Source: Guadua angustifolia (lineage: Eukaryota; Streptophyta; Magnoliopsida; Poales; Poaceae). Taken from it: a DNA stretch of 64,000 nt. The stretch lies in contig JAYEVE010000684.1 of NCBI GenBank assembly GCA_036346375.1, positions 1 to 64,000 on the forward strand. Reading direction: 5' to 3'. The position numbers and the translations under genes are program-made. Numbering within the stretch: position 1 is the first letter of the stretch; each line of letters starts with the position of its first letter. Below, in pieces: positions 1 through 11,006 of this stretch. Under the pieces are notes generated by a model. That model searched no databases. It was given only the letters and a program-made list of their open reading frames with translations, and was not told the origin of the DNA.

Positions 1-239
1 ACGGCGACGCTTCATCTGGCCCGCTGATTGGCGCGTATCCGGTCGGCACACGTCCAGCTGATGCCTGTTTTGGGTGGTGCCTGTTCGGCGCCTAAAAGTT
101 CGGTGCTGAGGGGTGCTAGGGCACGCTTCTGCTTTTGCTTTCGCCGCCCCCTCGCCTTTGCCTTCCTCGCTCCTTGGCTTCGCCTGAGACGAGAAAGAGA
201 ACCAAAGGAGTTGGGAGAGAGTTGCTTACATTCTTTTCC

Positions 240-1384
240 TCCGACTTTGGATTGCTCGCGACTTTGGAGATGTCGTGGTGGTGCACCTTGATGACCACCC
301 AGCCTTGGCACGAGAGAAAGGGTTCCTCCCCCCGCAGGATGTCTCGAAGTGGAGGGTCCCGACGGGGGCCGCGGAACCAGCGCCGGAGGAAGGGGAGATC
401 GTGGTGCCCGCCTGGTTCTATGAGCACGGGTTTGGACTCCCGATTCATCCCTTCGTCCGCGGGATGCTGCACTACTACAAGGTGGAGGTGCATCACCTCA
501 ACCCCAACGGCGTGCTCCACATAGCGATTTTTATGACGCTGTGTGAGGCATTCCTGGGGATCGAGCCCCACTAAGTGCTGTGGAAGTACTTCTTCTACGC
601 CCGATTGTGAAAAGACAAGGCGGTGGATGCTACGGCGTCCATGGGAGGGGCGGCCCTGCAGCTGCGCCGGCAGCGGGATTTCGAGTACATCCTTCAAGCG
701 CCGACGCCGAACCGGGGTGGCACTCGAGGGTTCTATACTCGGAACTGGGAGGCAAGGTGACCTTTCACCCCGACTCCCGAGTCAAGGGACGAGTGGGGTT
801 GGGGCCCCGATAAAAGGGAGAAGAAGAAGATGGCGCCGATTCTAGAGCGGATCAAGCTCCAATGGTGGGGCTCGACCGGCGACGTCGTTATGCAGCGCGC
901 TCATGAGGATGCGCGTGCAACCCCTTATGGAAAGGGCGTGCTCGATGTTCCTGTACAGTGGGGCATCCGACCCCATGAGGATGGTCGCGGCAGAGCTCTC
1001 TGCGTCGGAGCTCGAAGCTAGGGTGGCTGTCGTGCTGGTCGGGAGCGCTACCATGGCGGCGGGTAGCGGCCCCGAGCCTTTCTCGGCAGAGAACCCCCCG
1101 ATTTGGTAGGCCGAGTGGTTCCCTTCCTCTTTTTCTTCCATCTCCTCAGCTTTTGGCATATGGTTTGACCGGCGCTTTTGTGCCGTCCAGGGGTTGGGCA
1201 GGATGGTGTCCCGGGTGCTGCTGCCAGGGGAGAAGCAGCAGAGGGCCCAGGCCCGTGAGGCAGCCACTCTGAAGGAATTCGCCTGCAAGAAGCGGAGGGA
1301 GGAGAAGAGGAGGAAGAAGACGAAAGACCGCGCGGCTAAGGTTGCGCGCGGCGAGGAGGCCTCCGAGTCGACCGCTGTCAGTAC
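240..1384 (+). pseudogene. antisense ORF 1 of the Tat-like element, 5' half (putative gypsy-type transposase domain)
   Basis: The frame from about 269 to 572 encodes a segment with HLDDHPALAREKGFLP, then PAWFYEHGFGLPIHPFVRG, then HHLNPNGVLHIA and LCEAFLGIEPH. This matches the plant 'transposase (putative), gypsy type' domain (PF04195) as I know it. The function of this family is not established. The reading is broken. The upstream frame (ending SDFGLLATL near 265) joins only after a one-base shift, and an in-frame stop TAA follows IEPH at 572-574 before the conserved continuation LWKYFFYARL. Downstream (about 1194-1384) is a lysine/arginine-rich basic stretch. The coding frame runs into the nested Sirevirus at 1385 and resumes at 14703. 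A probable intron lies near 1110-1189 (pyrimidine-rich, ending CCAG). It lies on the strand opposite to the element's own transcript. Confidence 0.6.
1380..1384. repeat. left target-site duplication AGTAC of the nested Sirevirus
   Basis: AGTAC lies directly before TGTAAGTTC (LTR start) and recurs at 14698-14702 directly after CCTTACA (LTR end). A 5-bp duplication is normal for LTR retrotransposons and fixes the element's ends. Confidence 0.93.
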
Positions 1385-1837
1385 TGTAAGTTCAAGGTAG
1401 CCCTTGTATGATTTTGGTGATTAATGACAAACATAGTTATTGACAATGCTTATTTTAATACAGTGCCTAATGACAAACCTCTAATATGTTTATTGATATG
1501 AGACTAATATGTTCATTGTGAAGATTGTTTTAGTCTCATCTTATTTAAAGAGAAATCATATATGAAAAGAATTAGTATGCAACTTTGAGGTATGTGCTCG
1601 GTATTCCACTTTTATTTATTAGTGCATTTGTCATATGTAAGCACATGCTAATAGTTTTTGCATTTATGCCATTCATATCATGTCATATTCATTTGGGCAT
1701 AAACATTACCAAGACTGTTCAGTATTTTGCTCTTGGGACTTTAGATACTCTTATCTTAGTTCGGCGCCAAATCTCTCATTCAAAATACTTTAGTCCAGCG
1801 CCAACTTGAATCTCTTGGTTGAACTTAGTTTGCCCAT

Positions 1838-4027
1838 CTATGACGGACCGAAAGTTCGGTCCGCATACATGTGGTTTCAGCTAAGGCAAAAGTCTCGAAC
1901 CATACAACTATGACGGACCGATTTTTGGTCCCAAGATATACATACCTTTGACAAACCAAAATGTTCTTAACTTCCTATGTATGACGGACTGAATTTTTCA
2001 TCCGGCATGAATGTGGTTTACTGTCTTTGGATCTTTGATCTTATATGACTATTCTTTAGTGATCCTTTGGTTGCTTCTTTCTAGACTTCACCATGCTTGA
2101 TCATATTTGTGCATATAAGCTCACCATGAATGTTTCTATCATGCACAACCTTCGTGGAGTCTAATTTGGTTTAAATATTTGTTTCGATCCATGTATCTTT
2201 GCATGTTTAATTCATTGGATCAATATATCTTCATGCCTTGATTTTAAGAGAGCTGATGATGGGTATTTGATAACTTGTGTTTTGGTGATTGAATTTGATT
2301 GTGATCAATTTGGATTTGGATGTTTGACACTTTTTTGGAAGTCCTTTCATGGGGAACGAACCGGATTTAGTGCTTAGAATATGCACTGGATCATCCACTC
2401 AATCTAACAGCAAGTTTTCCTTTTGAGCCGGACCAAATTCTCTAAAACTCCCATGTATGACGGACCTAACTTTCGGTCCGGCATACATGTATGACGGACC
2501 AAAAAGTTAGGTCCGTCATACACATGCTTTTGATAGTGTTTCGTAGTTTGCATTTTTGAAGGCCTTCCCGTGCTCGAAAAAATAAAGTGTCTACATGAAA
2601 GTTGTAGAGAATTTCGAGAAGAATCTTTTTCATGTTGACAACTTTTTCATTTGAGCAACCGAAAAAATTATAAAAATTTAGGAAGTAGACTGAATTTCTG
2701 TGTGTGTATGACAGACCAAATTTTCGGTCCGTCATACACAGGCTTTTGACAGGGTCTTAATGTTTTGCATTTTTGAGGGTCTTCCCGAGCTCAGAAAAAT
2801 AAAGTTTATATATGAAAGTTGTAGAGAATTCCGAGAAGAATCTTTTTTATGTTGACAACTTTCTCATTTGAGCTACTGAAAAATTCATAAAAATTCTTGA
2901 AGTTGGCTGCTGTGTTGTGAAGGAAATCTTTATGTTCTTTGGTACTGGAATTGTGAATATTTCAATGCACATGTCCTCCTCATTCATATTCATTCGTGTG
3001 CACATTATTAAGAAGATAAAATATTAATTGAGTAATTTAAATTGATTTGCCTTGCAATTGATTTAAATAACTTTTGGTATTATTCTCACTAAGTGTATGA
3101 ATCAAATGCATATACATCTCAATGCACTTAGTAGGAGCATTCTTCCGTCAAGTGTTTCATATATATTGAGTTTCATTATCAAACATTTGTTGAGCTTAAA
3201 ATTTAATGATTATCAAGTATATCCATGCAAATCTATTGAGCTTTTGGGACTAATGTCTTTCTTGAGTTGCTTTGAAGAGAATTAGGTCCCAAGAGCATGT
3301 GTGATGACCAAAGTGTGATAAAGAATTGATTGTTAAGTCAAGTTCAACTAGACGAAGATTCACCAAGAGCTGAGGACGAGTCAAGATCGATTTGATGAGA
3401 GGATCATCGGGAGGATGATCGAATCAAAGTCGATAGGACGGAAGAGCCTCATGAGGTGATCAAGTCAAGGTTGACAAGACGAAGACTTCAACAATTATGA
3501 AGGTCATCATGCACAATACATCAAGTAAAAGGCATGAAGCTTAGAAGTGAACCTAAAGATGCTCAAGGCCAAGGTATGGCTAGTATAGGACTAAGAATGT
3601 TTCCTAGTCTTTCACCGGTCTTGGTGTTGGAGGAAAGACCAGATTGATAGGATAGTTGCCGTACTATCAAGAGGGGTCCGGATTGATTTTGATTGGACCA
3701 TTTCCAAGCTCTCGAGTGATGCACATTGAGTCTCCTAGCCCCTAAGTGAGCCTTGTGTGGTGTCTTGGGGTGTTAAAAGTGTTTAGTAAAAAGAGAAGCT
3801 AGTGGTGTCCAAAAATATGAGGTTTTGGCCGTCTTTTGATTCCTTGTGAATTCTGCACTTATCCTTTGGGATCTGGGTGCTGAGACCTTGCTAGATGGAT
3901 AGCCCTTGTTCTTAGCTTTCTATAGAGTCCAAGATCACCCAATTCGAGTTCGGACGAGAGAGATATCGCCGTTTTTGTGCAGGCTGTACATGCTGTGACG
4001 GACCGAAAATTAGGTCCGTCATACATG
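1838..4027. repeat. array of imperfect palindromes (GACGGACC/GGTCCGTC) in the 5' LTR
   Basis: At least six units of the form TATGACGGACC, a short AT-rich loop, then GGTCCGNCATACA occur near 1838-1866, 1909-1942, 1979-2008, 2455-2523 (two units back to back), 2706-2742 and 3995-4027. Each can fold into a hairpin of about 10-14 bp. Palindromic repeats in LTRs are a described Sirevirus feature. A role as enhancer or small-RNA source is inference. Confidence 0.8.
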
Positions 4028-4125
4028 GGCTTTCGATAGGATCAGTCCGTGGCAAATGTAAACTTTTTGGTATTGTTCCCAACGGCTAGTTTTGGGTTCA
4101 AACGGCTAGTTTTGAGTGTGTTGGG

Positions 4126-4133
4126 TATTTATA
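4126..4133 (+). promoter_or_regulatory. TATA-like box of the 5' LTR
   Basis: TATTTATA lies in GGGTATTTATACC. It follows two direct copies of AACGGCTAGTTTTG at about 4081-4114, a likely upstream element. It lies about 940 bp before the LTR end, a sensible U3/R boundary. It is the probable start region of the genomic transcript. Confidence 0.6.
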
Positions 4134-5077
4134 CCCTCCGATCGCCGAGAACCAATTTTTGGCAACCCATTCATTATCTTTGAGCAGAAGGTGTGTGAGA
4201 GGAACTCCTATGTGTTAGGAGTGTCCAAGACACTAATCTTTTGAGTGTGATTAAGAGAATCCTAAGTAAGATTAGTGTGTGATCAAGAGTGTCCTGTGTG
4301 CATCTCTCTTGAGCTTGATCCGGTGTGATCAAATAAGCTTCGGGCTTGTTACTCTTGGTGCTTGAGAGCACCTAGACGGCTTGGAAGGCGTTGAGTACCG
4401 GTGATCTTCTCAAGCGAAGGTTGTGAGAAGACCCGGCGTGTGCAGAGTGCTAGCAAGACAAGAGATAGGGCCTGAGGAAGGTCTATCTACTCTTGGAGCT
4501 AGCAGCTTGTAAGAGGTTGGGGCTCACCTCACCGTTGTGGTGGAAGAGTCACCCGAGTGGAGACGAGGCAAAGTGCTCGAGAGGGAGCCGGTCTTTGTGA
4601 GGAGCAAAGACTTGCCTCAACGTGGAGTAGGAGCGTGGCTCCGAACCACGGGATAAAAATCCTTGTGTCACTTGTGGTATCACTTGTCTCCTTATGCATT
4701 GCTTTACTCTCTGTTTATTCTTTATGCATAGTATGCCATGTCTGTTGATGTGAGTTCACTGCTAGTTGTGCCTTTGTCATGTATTGACTTGTGAGAGCCA
4801 ACTAGTCTATCTTGAGCTATTCATTCATTGTCATTTACCTTCCTAGAATTAATTTGCTTGCTGGTCACTTTAGGACTGCATACCTTAATTTAGTTAACTC
4901 TTGTTTTAGTGTGCTTATCCTGCTTGCCATCATCTAGGTTAACAGCTTGTGTTCAAATATCAGTTTTTAGCTTCCGCATTACATTAAGATTTGGACACAA
5001 GTATAAAATTGGTTTAGAGATAAAAATTTGAAGAAGCCCAATTCACCCCCCCTCTTGGGCATCCGAGTCCTTACAAG

Positions 5078-5089
5078 TGGTATCAGAGC
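5078..5089 (+). other. primer binding site, initiator-Met tRNA
   Basis: TGGTATCAGAGC begins two bases after the 5' LTR and is the standard complement of the plant initiator methionine tRNA 3' end. It would prime minus-strand DNA synthesis. Confidence 0.92.
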
Positions 5090-5139
5090 TAGGGCTCTCA
5101 CTAAAAAGACTTCACCATCTTGAGAGTAATCGGATGACC

Positions 5140-6991
5140 ATGGAGGATTTTAAGTATCTAGGTGATGCACCTTTATTTGATAGCATGAACTTCAATCGTT
5201 GGAAAATTCGCATGTCATGCTATCTTCAAGCTATGGATTATCGTGTGTGGCAGATTGTAGATGTAGGTTTTTCTCCTCCAAAGAACTCTAAGGTTCTAAC
5301 CGTTGAGGATGAGAAAAAACTTGCATCTCAACGCTCTTGCTACTGATGTTTTGTTTAGCGCTTTGAGCGTAGATGAGCAAAAGAAAGTGAGCCACCTTGC
5401 AAACGCTCATGATGTGTGGATGCAAATTCAAAGAAATCAAAACAAGTCCATCGATCAAGAAGATGCAATTCAAGAATGAACTTCAAGTGATGATTTCTGC
5501 ACATCAAGCTCGGATGATGATGAGTGCTCTCCATCTCCCACTTCACCTCATTGCTTCACGGCTGAAGGTAATAATGAGGTAGTTGACAATGAGCCCTCCC
5601 ATAATGATTTAATACATATGATTGGTAGGTTCCATGATTCTCTTGAGAAGGAGATAAGGAAATCATATGACTTGACTCAAAAATTCAATCTGCTTCAAAA
5701 GTCATATGATGCCTTAAAGGGAGATCATGAAAATATCCTCCTCAAGAGTGTTAATGCTAGCAAGGTGGATGTAGGTTTAAGCTGCACTATTCTAGATGAT
5801 TTGCCTTGTTTAAATGTCATTCCATCCACATCATCTAGAAATAATATATCTACTTCTTGTGATGATTTACTAGACATACCATGCTGCTCTAGTGCTAAGG
5901 TGGATGCTTACATAACTTGTGATCTATTAGATGATATGTCTTGTTTAAGTTTTACTTCTAATACTTCATCTAATAATAATAGCTCCACCTTATGTGATGA
6001 ATTAATTGATGAAATTCTTGACACTAGTGCAAATGCTTCCATTTCAAATATATCTTATAATGAGATGAATAATGTGCCTAGCAGCTCTAACTTAATAGCT
6101 CCAATTTCCTCTAGTATTTGCTATACTAACCTTGTTGTAGAGGAAAACAAAGAGCTCAAGGCTCAAGTGCTCAAATTGAAGAGTGACTTGGAGAAGTGTT
6201 ACAAGGGAAAGGCCAACCTTAATGCCATCTTGGGCTACCAGAAGTCCGAGAAGGACAAGAAGGGTCTTGGTTTTATCCCTAAGAAGAGCAATCGCAAGAC
6301 AAGACACTCCAAGTCCACAAAGAACAAGAAGAAGTGTCCTAAGCCCCAAGCCGACAAGAAGAAGATCATTCGGTGCTTTGGATGCAACAAGTTAGGGCAC
6401 ATCGCCTCTAAGTGTCCTAACAGCATGGAAATCAAGAACTCATCCATCAAGAGGCAAACCGGCAAAGAGCAAGTCAGGAAGAAGAAAGCCTCAAAGCCAA
6501 CTTGCTACAATTGCCGAGAAAAGGGGCACATTGGTAAAGAGTGTCCCTATGGTAAAACTCCTAAGCCCATCCTTGTTAATGATCATTATTTGCTTAGGAA
6601 AGATAAAAATGGCAACTTGTTTGCTAAAAATGTTAGCCCAACCAAAAATAATGTCAAGGCAATTTGGGTAGCAAAGCACATAATTAGTGATAATTCTCTT
6701 GGGGAGCAAGGGGACACCTTGGGTAAGAAAGAAATTGGGAGTTTACCCAAGGATGGTGGTAGGATAAGCCCCAAGGTGAATTTTGTCAAGAAAGGTGTGC
6801 TTTGCCTCCTTACTAATCATTCCAAACCAAAGGCCAATTTTCTTGCTAAGTGCCCTAAAGCAAAAACCAATAGTAGTAAATCTTGTTATTCTCTTATTCA
6901 TACTAAGAACAAGACATCTACTTGGGCACCTAAATACATTATGACTAACACTCATGGACCCAACAAGAATTGGGTACCAAAATGTGCTTAA
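5140..6991 (+). pseudogene. gag: gag of the gag-only Sirevirus (frameshifted N-terminus, zinc-knuckle C-terminus)
   Basis: This is the nucleocapsid/capsid protein of the element, expected to package its RNA in the cytoplasm. The start is ATG at 5134 or 5140 (the sequence after it, MEDFKYLGDAPLFDSMNF, fits a copia gag start with its NFxRWKI motif). The first frame stops at about 5346. The true continuation (DVLFSALSVDEQKKV, AHDVWMQIQ) is one base out of frame. The middle of the usual UBN2-type gag domain then seems deleted before an acidic serine-rich stretch at about 5480-5580. From 5618 one frame runs 457 codons to 6991 with two CCHC knuckles, CFGCNKLGHIASKC (about 6374-6415) and CYNCREKGHIGKEC (about 6502-6543). 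It then ends NWVPKCA-stop, where protease would begin. As read it cannot give full-length Gag, although a consensus error cannot be excluded for the frameshift. Confidence 0.8.
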
Positions 6992-9900
6992 AGTGCTTAA
7001 TAGGTTTGAAGAGGCATTGAATGGCTTGGCACGTGCATGAATAAAGTGGAGTCACCACCAACCATTTGAGGCCAAGCATGAAGATATACAAGTCACCATC
7101 ATGTACCAATGCCACTTCGGTAATAATTTAAATTCAAGCACTTTACCTTGTGTAGGTAATTACATTTCAATGCATATCATGAAGAATCAGTCTATCTTTC
7201 ATGCTCTTATTCAAAACTCCAATATTGTTTTATGAGCTTGATAAGTGTCGTGGCACATCAAGGGGGAATGTCAATTCAATACTCATGTGTATCACATCCC
7301 TATATGTGTGCCCATATTTATAAGTGCTAATATATATTTTCAAAATCAAGCCATTTAGCCAAAAGTCAAAATATTGTATACTATTAGTATTCTTGTGAAA
7401 AACTAATTGCAAAATGTATACAAATGTATTTGAAACATTTTTCAAAGGTTTTGGCTTCACAAAATCTATTTTGAAAAGAAAATGAGTTTCATGATCAAAA
7501 TCTAGATAGTAGTATCTTGTTTTGGATTTAAACTTATAATTTTCATAGAAGTATATGTAAAATGATTTAGAAAGTAATTCCAAAATAAAAAACCTAGAGT
7601 TGGTCATTCTTAACAAGTCTTGTGTTCAAAAGATTTTTTAAAGACCAACCTAGCAAAAGTTATTTAACTTTGAAACTCACCAAAAAACTATAATTGACCC
7701 ATAATGGTCATATTATTGCACTTAGTGAGTTTCTCCGTTTGGACCAGATTCTTAGCCATATCTTGGTTCAAAATAGTACTTCAAACTCATACATACTAAT
7801 TCCAATTAAATATCTTCTCATTTGATTCATTTGATACTTTTTGGATTGATGTTGAAACCATATGCATGCACATCCTTCAAATGAGCCTATTTTGTCAAAA
7901 GTCAAAATTTTTGTTTAAAAAGCCCATATTTGTGAAAATCTTTATAAAAGTTCTCAAATATGTATTACAAATGTTTTACAATGCTTTCAAGTAAAAATTT
8001 CTTTTTAGAAACAAAATAGCAAATCTGGTCTCTAATAGATCTTATAGAATCTTTATTTTGGATTAAATATAATATTTTCATAAGTTAAAATCTATTAAGT
8101 TTTTGAAAAAGTGGTCAACATAAAACTCGTAGGGTTGGTCATTTTAAGAATTTCTTTAGTTCAAAGTTTTTCCAAACGACCAACCGTTCAAAAGCTGTAA
8201 CTATTTGAATTTGGCTAAAATTCTTCATTTGACCCAAAAAGACCAATTCTTGCATATTGTGGGTTTTGATATTTGAGATGGATTTATTTATGTATCTCAG
8301 CTTGAAATAGTATTTCCAACTTATATAAAGCCATAGAAGTGCATATTTTCATTCAAAACTCATTTGGTTGCCATTTTGAAGAATTGGTGAAAATTCTTAT
8401 CCTCTATGTGTTTCAAATGCAAATTTCACCATATTTCTCAAAGTAAAATTGATTTATTGAAAATTTTTGTTGGAAAACCTTCTCTTGCATCCTAAGTTCA
8501 GATCTGGAAATTTTCAAATTTAGTTGAACTTGTTTGCAAGAATGTTGACTTCTTTTGACTTTGTGTCAAAATCAAACCTCCAATGCACATTTTGATCTAA
8601 GTTTTGATTGGAGGATGATATTTGAGAAATTCTTTTTGGAGAAGTCTCTTGGATGTCCATGGAATATTTCTGCAAAATCTCATGTCTATTGGACTTCATT
8701 TGATCAAGATTTGACCCAAATTCAAAATATTCAGTTTGCTGAAATTCCAGATTTAGGCTGATTGTGGGGCTGTTTTGTGGTTTTTGTTTCTCCAAATGGG
8801 TTCATAATCAGAGGAAAGTCTTATGACATGTTTTGATCCTATATAGTTGGACTTCATTGTTTAATTTTTTCAAAATTTATGAACCTTATTTGAACCTTCT
8901 TCCAGCCCTGTCAAAAGGCTTAAATGGAATGTCAAGACTGAATTTTTCAGCATACTGCACCTTTGAAATCTTGGCTACCTTTAAGATGATTTGAGTATTT
9001 CCTTGTGATGAAAACTAAGATAACTCAATTTATTGCTCCATGATTCATCCAAAATTATTTGGGAGCTCACTTGCTGTTGTTTTCATCCTCAGTACCATTT
9101 CAAAGCAAGATTTCTTTTCTCGAAACCTTCGGTTCAGCATTACTATTTTTAAGTTTTCAAGGTTTTTCTTTGCTCAAATGAATTTTTGGCCTTCACAACC
9201 CTCGAAGAGAATTTCTAGATAGATCTTTTCTGCGTTGATGATTTTCGCATTTGAGTAATGGTTTAAAAGCTATAATCGATTTTGGGCTGTCTATATCCAT
9301 ATGGGTTCATAATCTGTGAAAATCATTGTAATGAGCTTTGATACTCCATAGTTGATCTTAATGAGTAAATTCTCTCATGACTTGTGGACCATGGTTGAAC
9401 TTTATGTGGCACTGTTTTGAAGCTTAAGGTCTAAAATGTGAATTTTTCAGCTTGATGCAACCGTGACTTCTTGCATATCATTTGATTTGGTTGCATTATT
9501 GGAAAAGCCTTTCGAGATGAAAATGAGGATGCATATAAATAGTAGCTCTAAAGTCTACTTAATATCCATCGGAGAAAATTTACTTGAGTTTCTCATTCGA
9601 TCGAAAGTGTTCGTGTGTATGTCTCTTGGAGTTAGTATCATTTCTTAATCTTTGGCTCCAAGTGTTCCTTCTTAATCTTATTGATTTTATCCAATAAAGG
9701 AGGTTATTTTCATTGTAAGTTCAAGAGCTTGTTTGTTTACTCGAGCTTTATCTTTTGCTCTTACTTACAAAAGACATCAAATTTGTTTTATTCAATCTTT
9801 GCCTTTTCTTGCAAGTATAATCTTATTGCCTTGATCCACAATCTTCTGATTGCAATATTTTTTAAGTGGTATCAAGTAGCAGCATGCTTTCCTTGCAAGT

Positions 9901-10710
9901 GATTTTGTTTTTCAATCTGCATCATACAGTGCATCTAGCTTATTCATTTGCCATATAACACACTTTGTTCTTATAGTTATATCTTACAAGTGGTGTTATC
10001 TCTTTTAGTCTCTCAAAGTTACAAACTTACAAACTTACAAGTGGTACAAGTACTTACAAGTACTTACAAGTAGTATCAAGTAGGAAGATATTTGTTTAGG
10101 AAATCGGTTGTTTGTCTACTCATGTGCGGGGATCGAAGGAGGATCAATATCGACGGCAAGATGAAGGATATAGATGGGATCTATAGTCCGAGGGATCGAA
10201 GGTCGTCTTGAAATGATCGGATTCGGTTCAAGCATGTGGTGGGTGAGAATCGACAAAGGGACGTATTCTTTCTCATGACCATATCGTAAATGCCTATACA
10301 TTAACTTGTGAGGACTTGATTATTTGTGATATGCTTTTCCCTTACAAGTACTTTACAAATGGTATATATGACAAGTGATATTCTCTTATACAAATTGCTT
10401 ATGTGATTATCTAACATTTCTTATTTGAGTTAATAGATGCTTCATTTTGATATAGATGACACACCATATTGAGGTACCCACTTGCCCATTACTTTTAGAG
10501 ATCATGAGCCTGTACTTCACTTATATCTTGTGTCTCATGATTATGATATTCTATTATTGTTCTAGATTATCTCTCACAAGTGATTTCACATATCCATGTC
10601 ATACTTGTTCTTACTTATATCCTTATGGTATGACACATTTGCTTCATTAGCTACTTGTGATTTGTTATTGCCTAAATCTTGGATATTATTGCTTTCATAT
10701 CATGCCTAGA
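6992..10710. other. pol-less internal region of the Sirevirus, non-coding
   Basis: About 3.7 kb of AT-rich sequence lies where pol would be. I see no integrase zinc-binding pattern, no RT YVDD and no RNase H motif on either strand, only short chance ORFs. Several stretches look like diverged internal repeats (for example 7330-7660 against 7870-8150, each with phrases like AAAGTCAAAAT and TTGGTCATT), which suggests growth by tandem duplication. Confidence 0.6.
9863..10090 (+). repeat. scattered copies of an LTR/PBS-junction-like motif
   Basis: Motifs resembling the LTR-PBS junction of this element (TTACAAGTGGTATCA at 5071-5085) recur: AAGTGGTATCAAGTA near 9865, TTACAAGTGGTGTTATC near 9985, and a run of ACTTACAAG units at about 10025-10075 ending in AGTAGTATCAAGTAGG. 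Confidence 0.45.
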
Positions 10711-11006
10711 TTTAGGGGGAGCTTGATTTTCATGATCTACCTTTTGCTCCTTATTATACCTTACTCTCCATTATCTTGTTTACTCATCTCATAAGAGAGT
10801 AGGGGTATTCATGTTGATTTATTATAGATAATTATCTTTTTGGATGATTAATGCCAAAAGGGGGAGAATTTTCATGTATTATCAATTGCCCCCTCTTATT
10901 ATTTATAGAGCCAAAAAGGGGAGAATTTTGTTTTGTTTTTATTGCTATATTGTCATTTATTGCAATTGATATGAGGTTTGTCATAAATCACCAAAAAGGG
11001 GGAGAT
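10711..11006 (+). repeat. polypurine tract and its upstream copies
   Basis: Four similar purine runs precede the 3' LTR: TTTAGGGGGAGC (10711), CCAAAAGGGGGAGAATTTT (10854), CCAAAAAGGGGAGAATTTT (10911) and CCAAAAAGGGGGAGAT (10991-11006). The last one abuts the LTR and is the likely plus-strand primer. Multiple polypurine tracts are a known Sirevirus trait. Confidence 0.8.

Larger units (their letters stand above)
1385..5075 (+). repeat. 5' LTR of the gag-only Sirevirus
   Basis: It starts TGTAAGTTCAAGG and ends GAGTCCTTACA. It pairs with 11007-14697 over its whole length, with scattered small differences. It contains a hairpin array (1838-4027), a TATA-type promoter (4126) and a C-tract just before the 3' end (about 5045-5052), as is common in Sirevirus LTRs. 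Confidence 0.93.

Noticed and set aside
116..697. 193-codon minus-strand frame
   Set aside because: It is the reverse shadow of the gypsy-type transposase domain on the plus strand; no family features.
2466..2735. Minus-strand frame inside the Sirevirus LTR (also at 12091-12393)
   Set aside because: Present in both LTR copies with different length because of small indels; it runs through the hairpin units and looks like non-coding LTR.
3097..3285. 62-codon frame identical in both LTRs (also at 12718-12906) as a small gene
   Set aside because: Identity is explained by LTR duplication; composition and position are those of AT-rich LTR.
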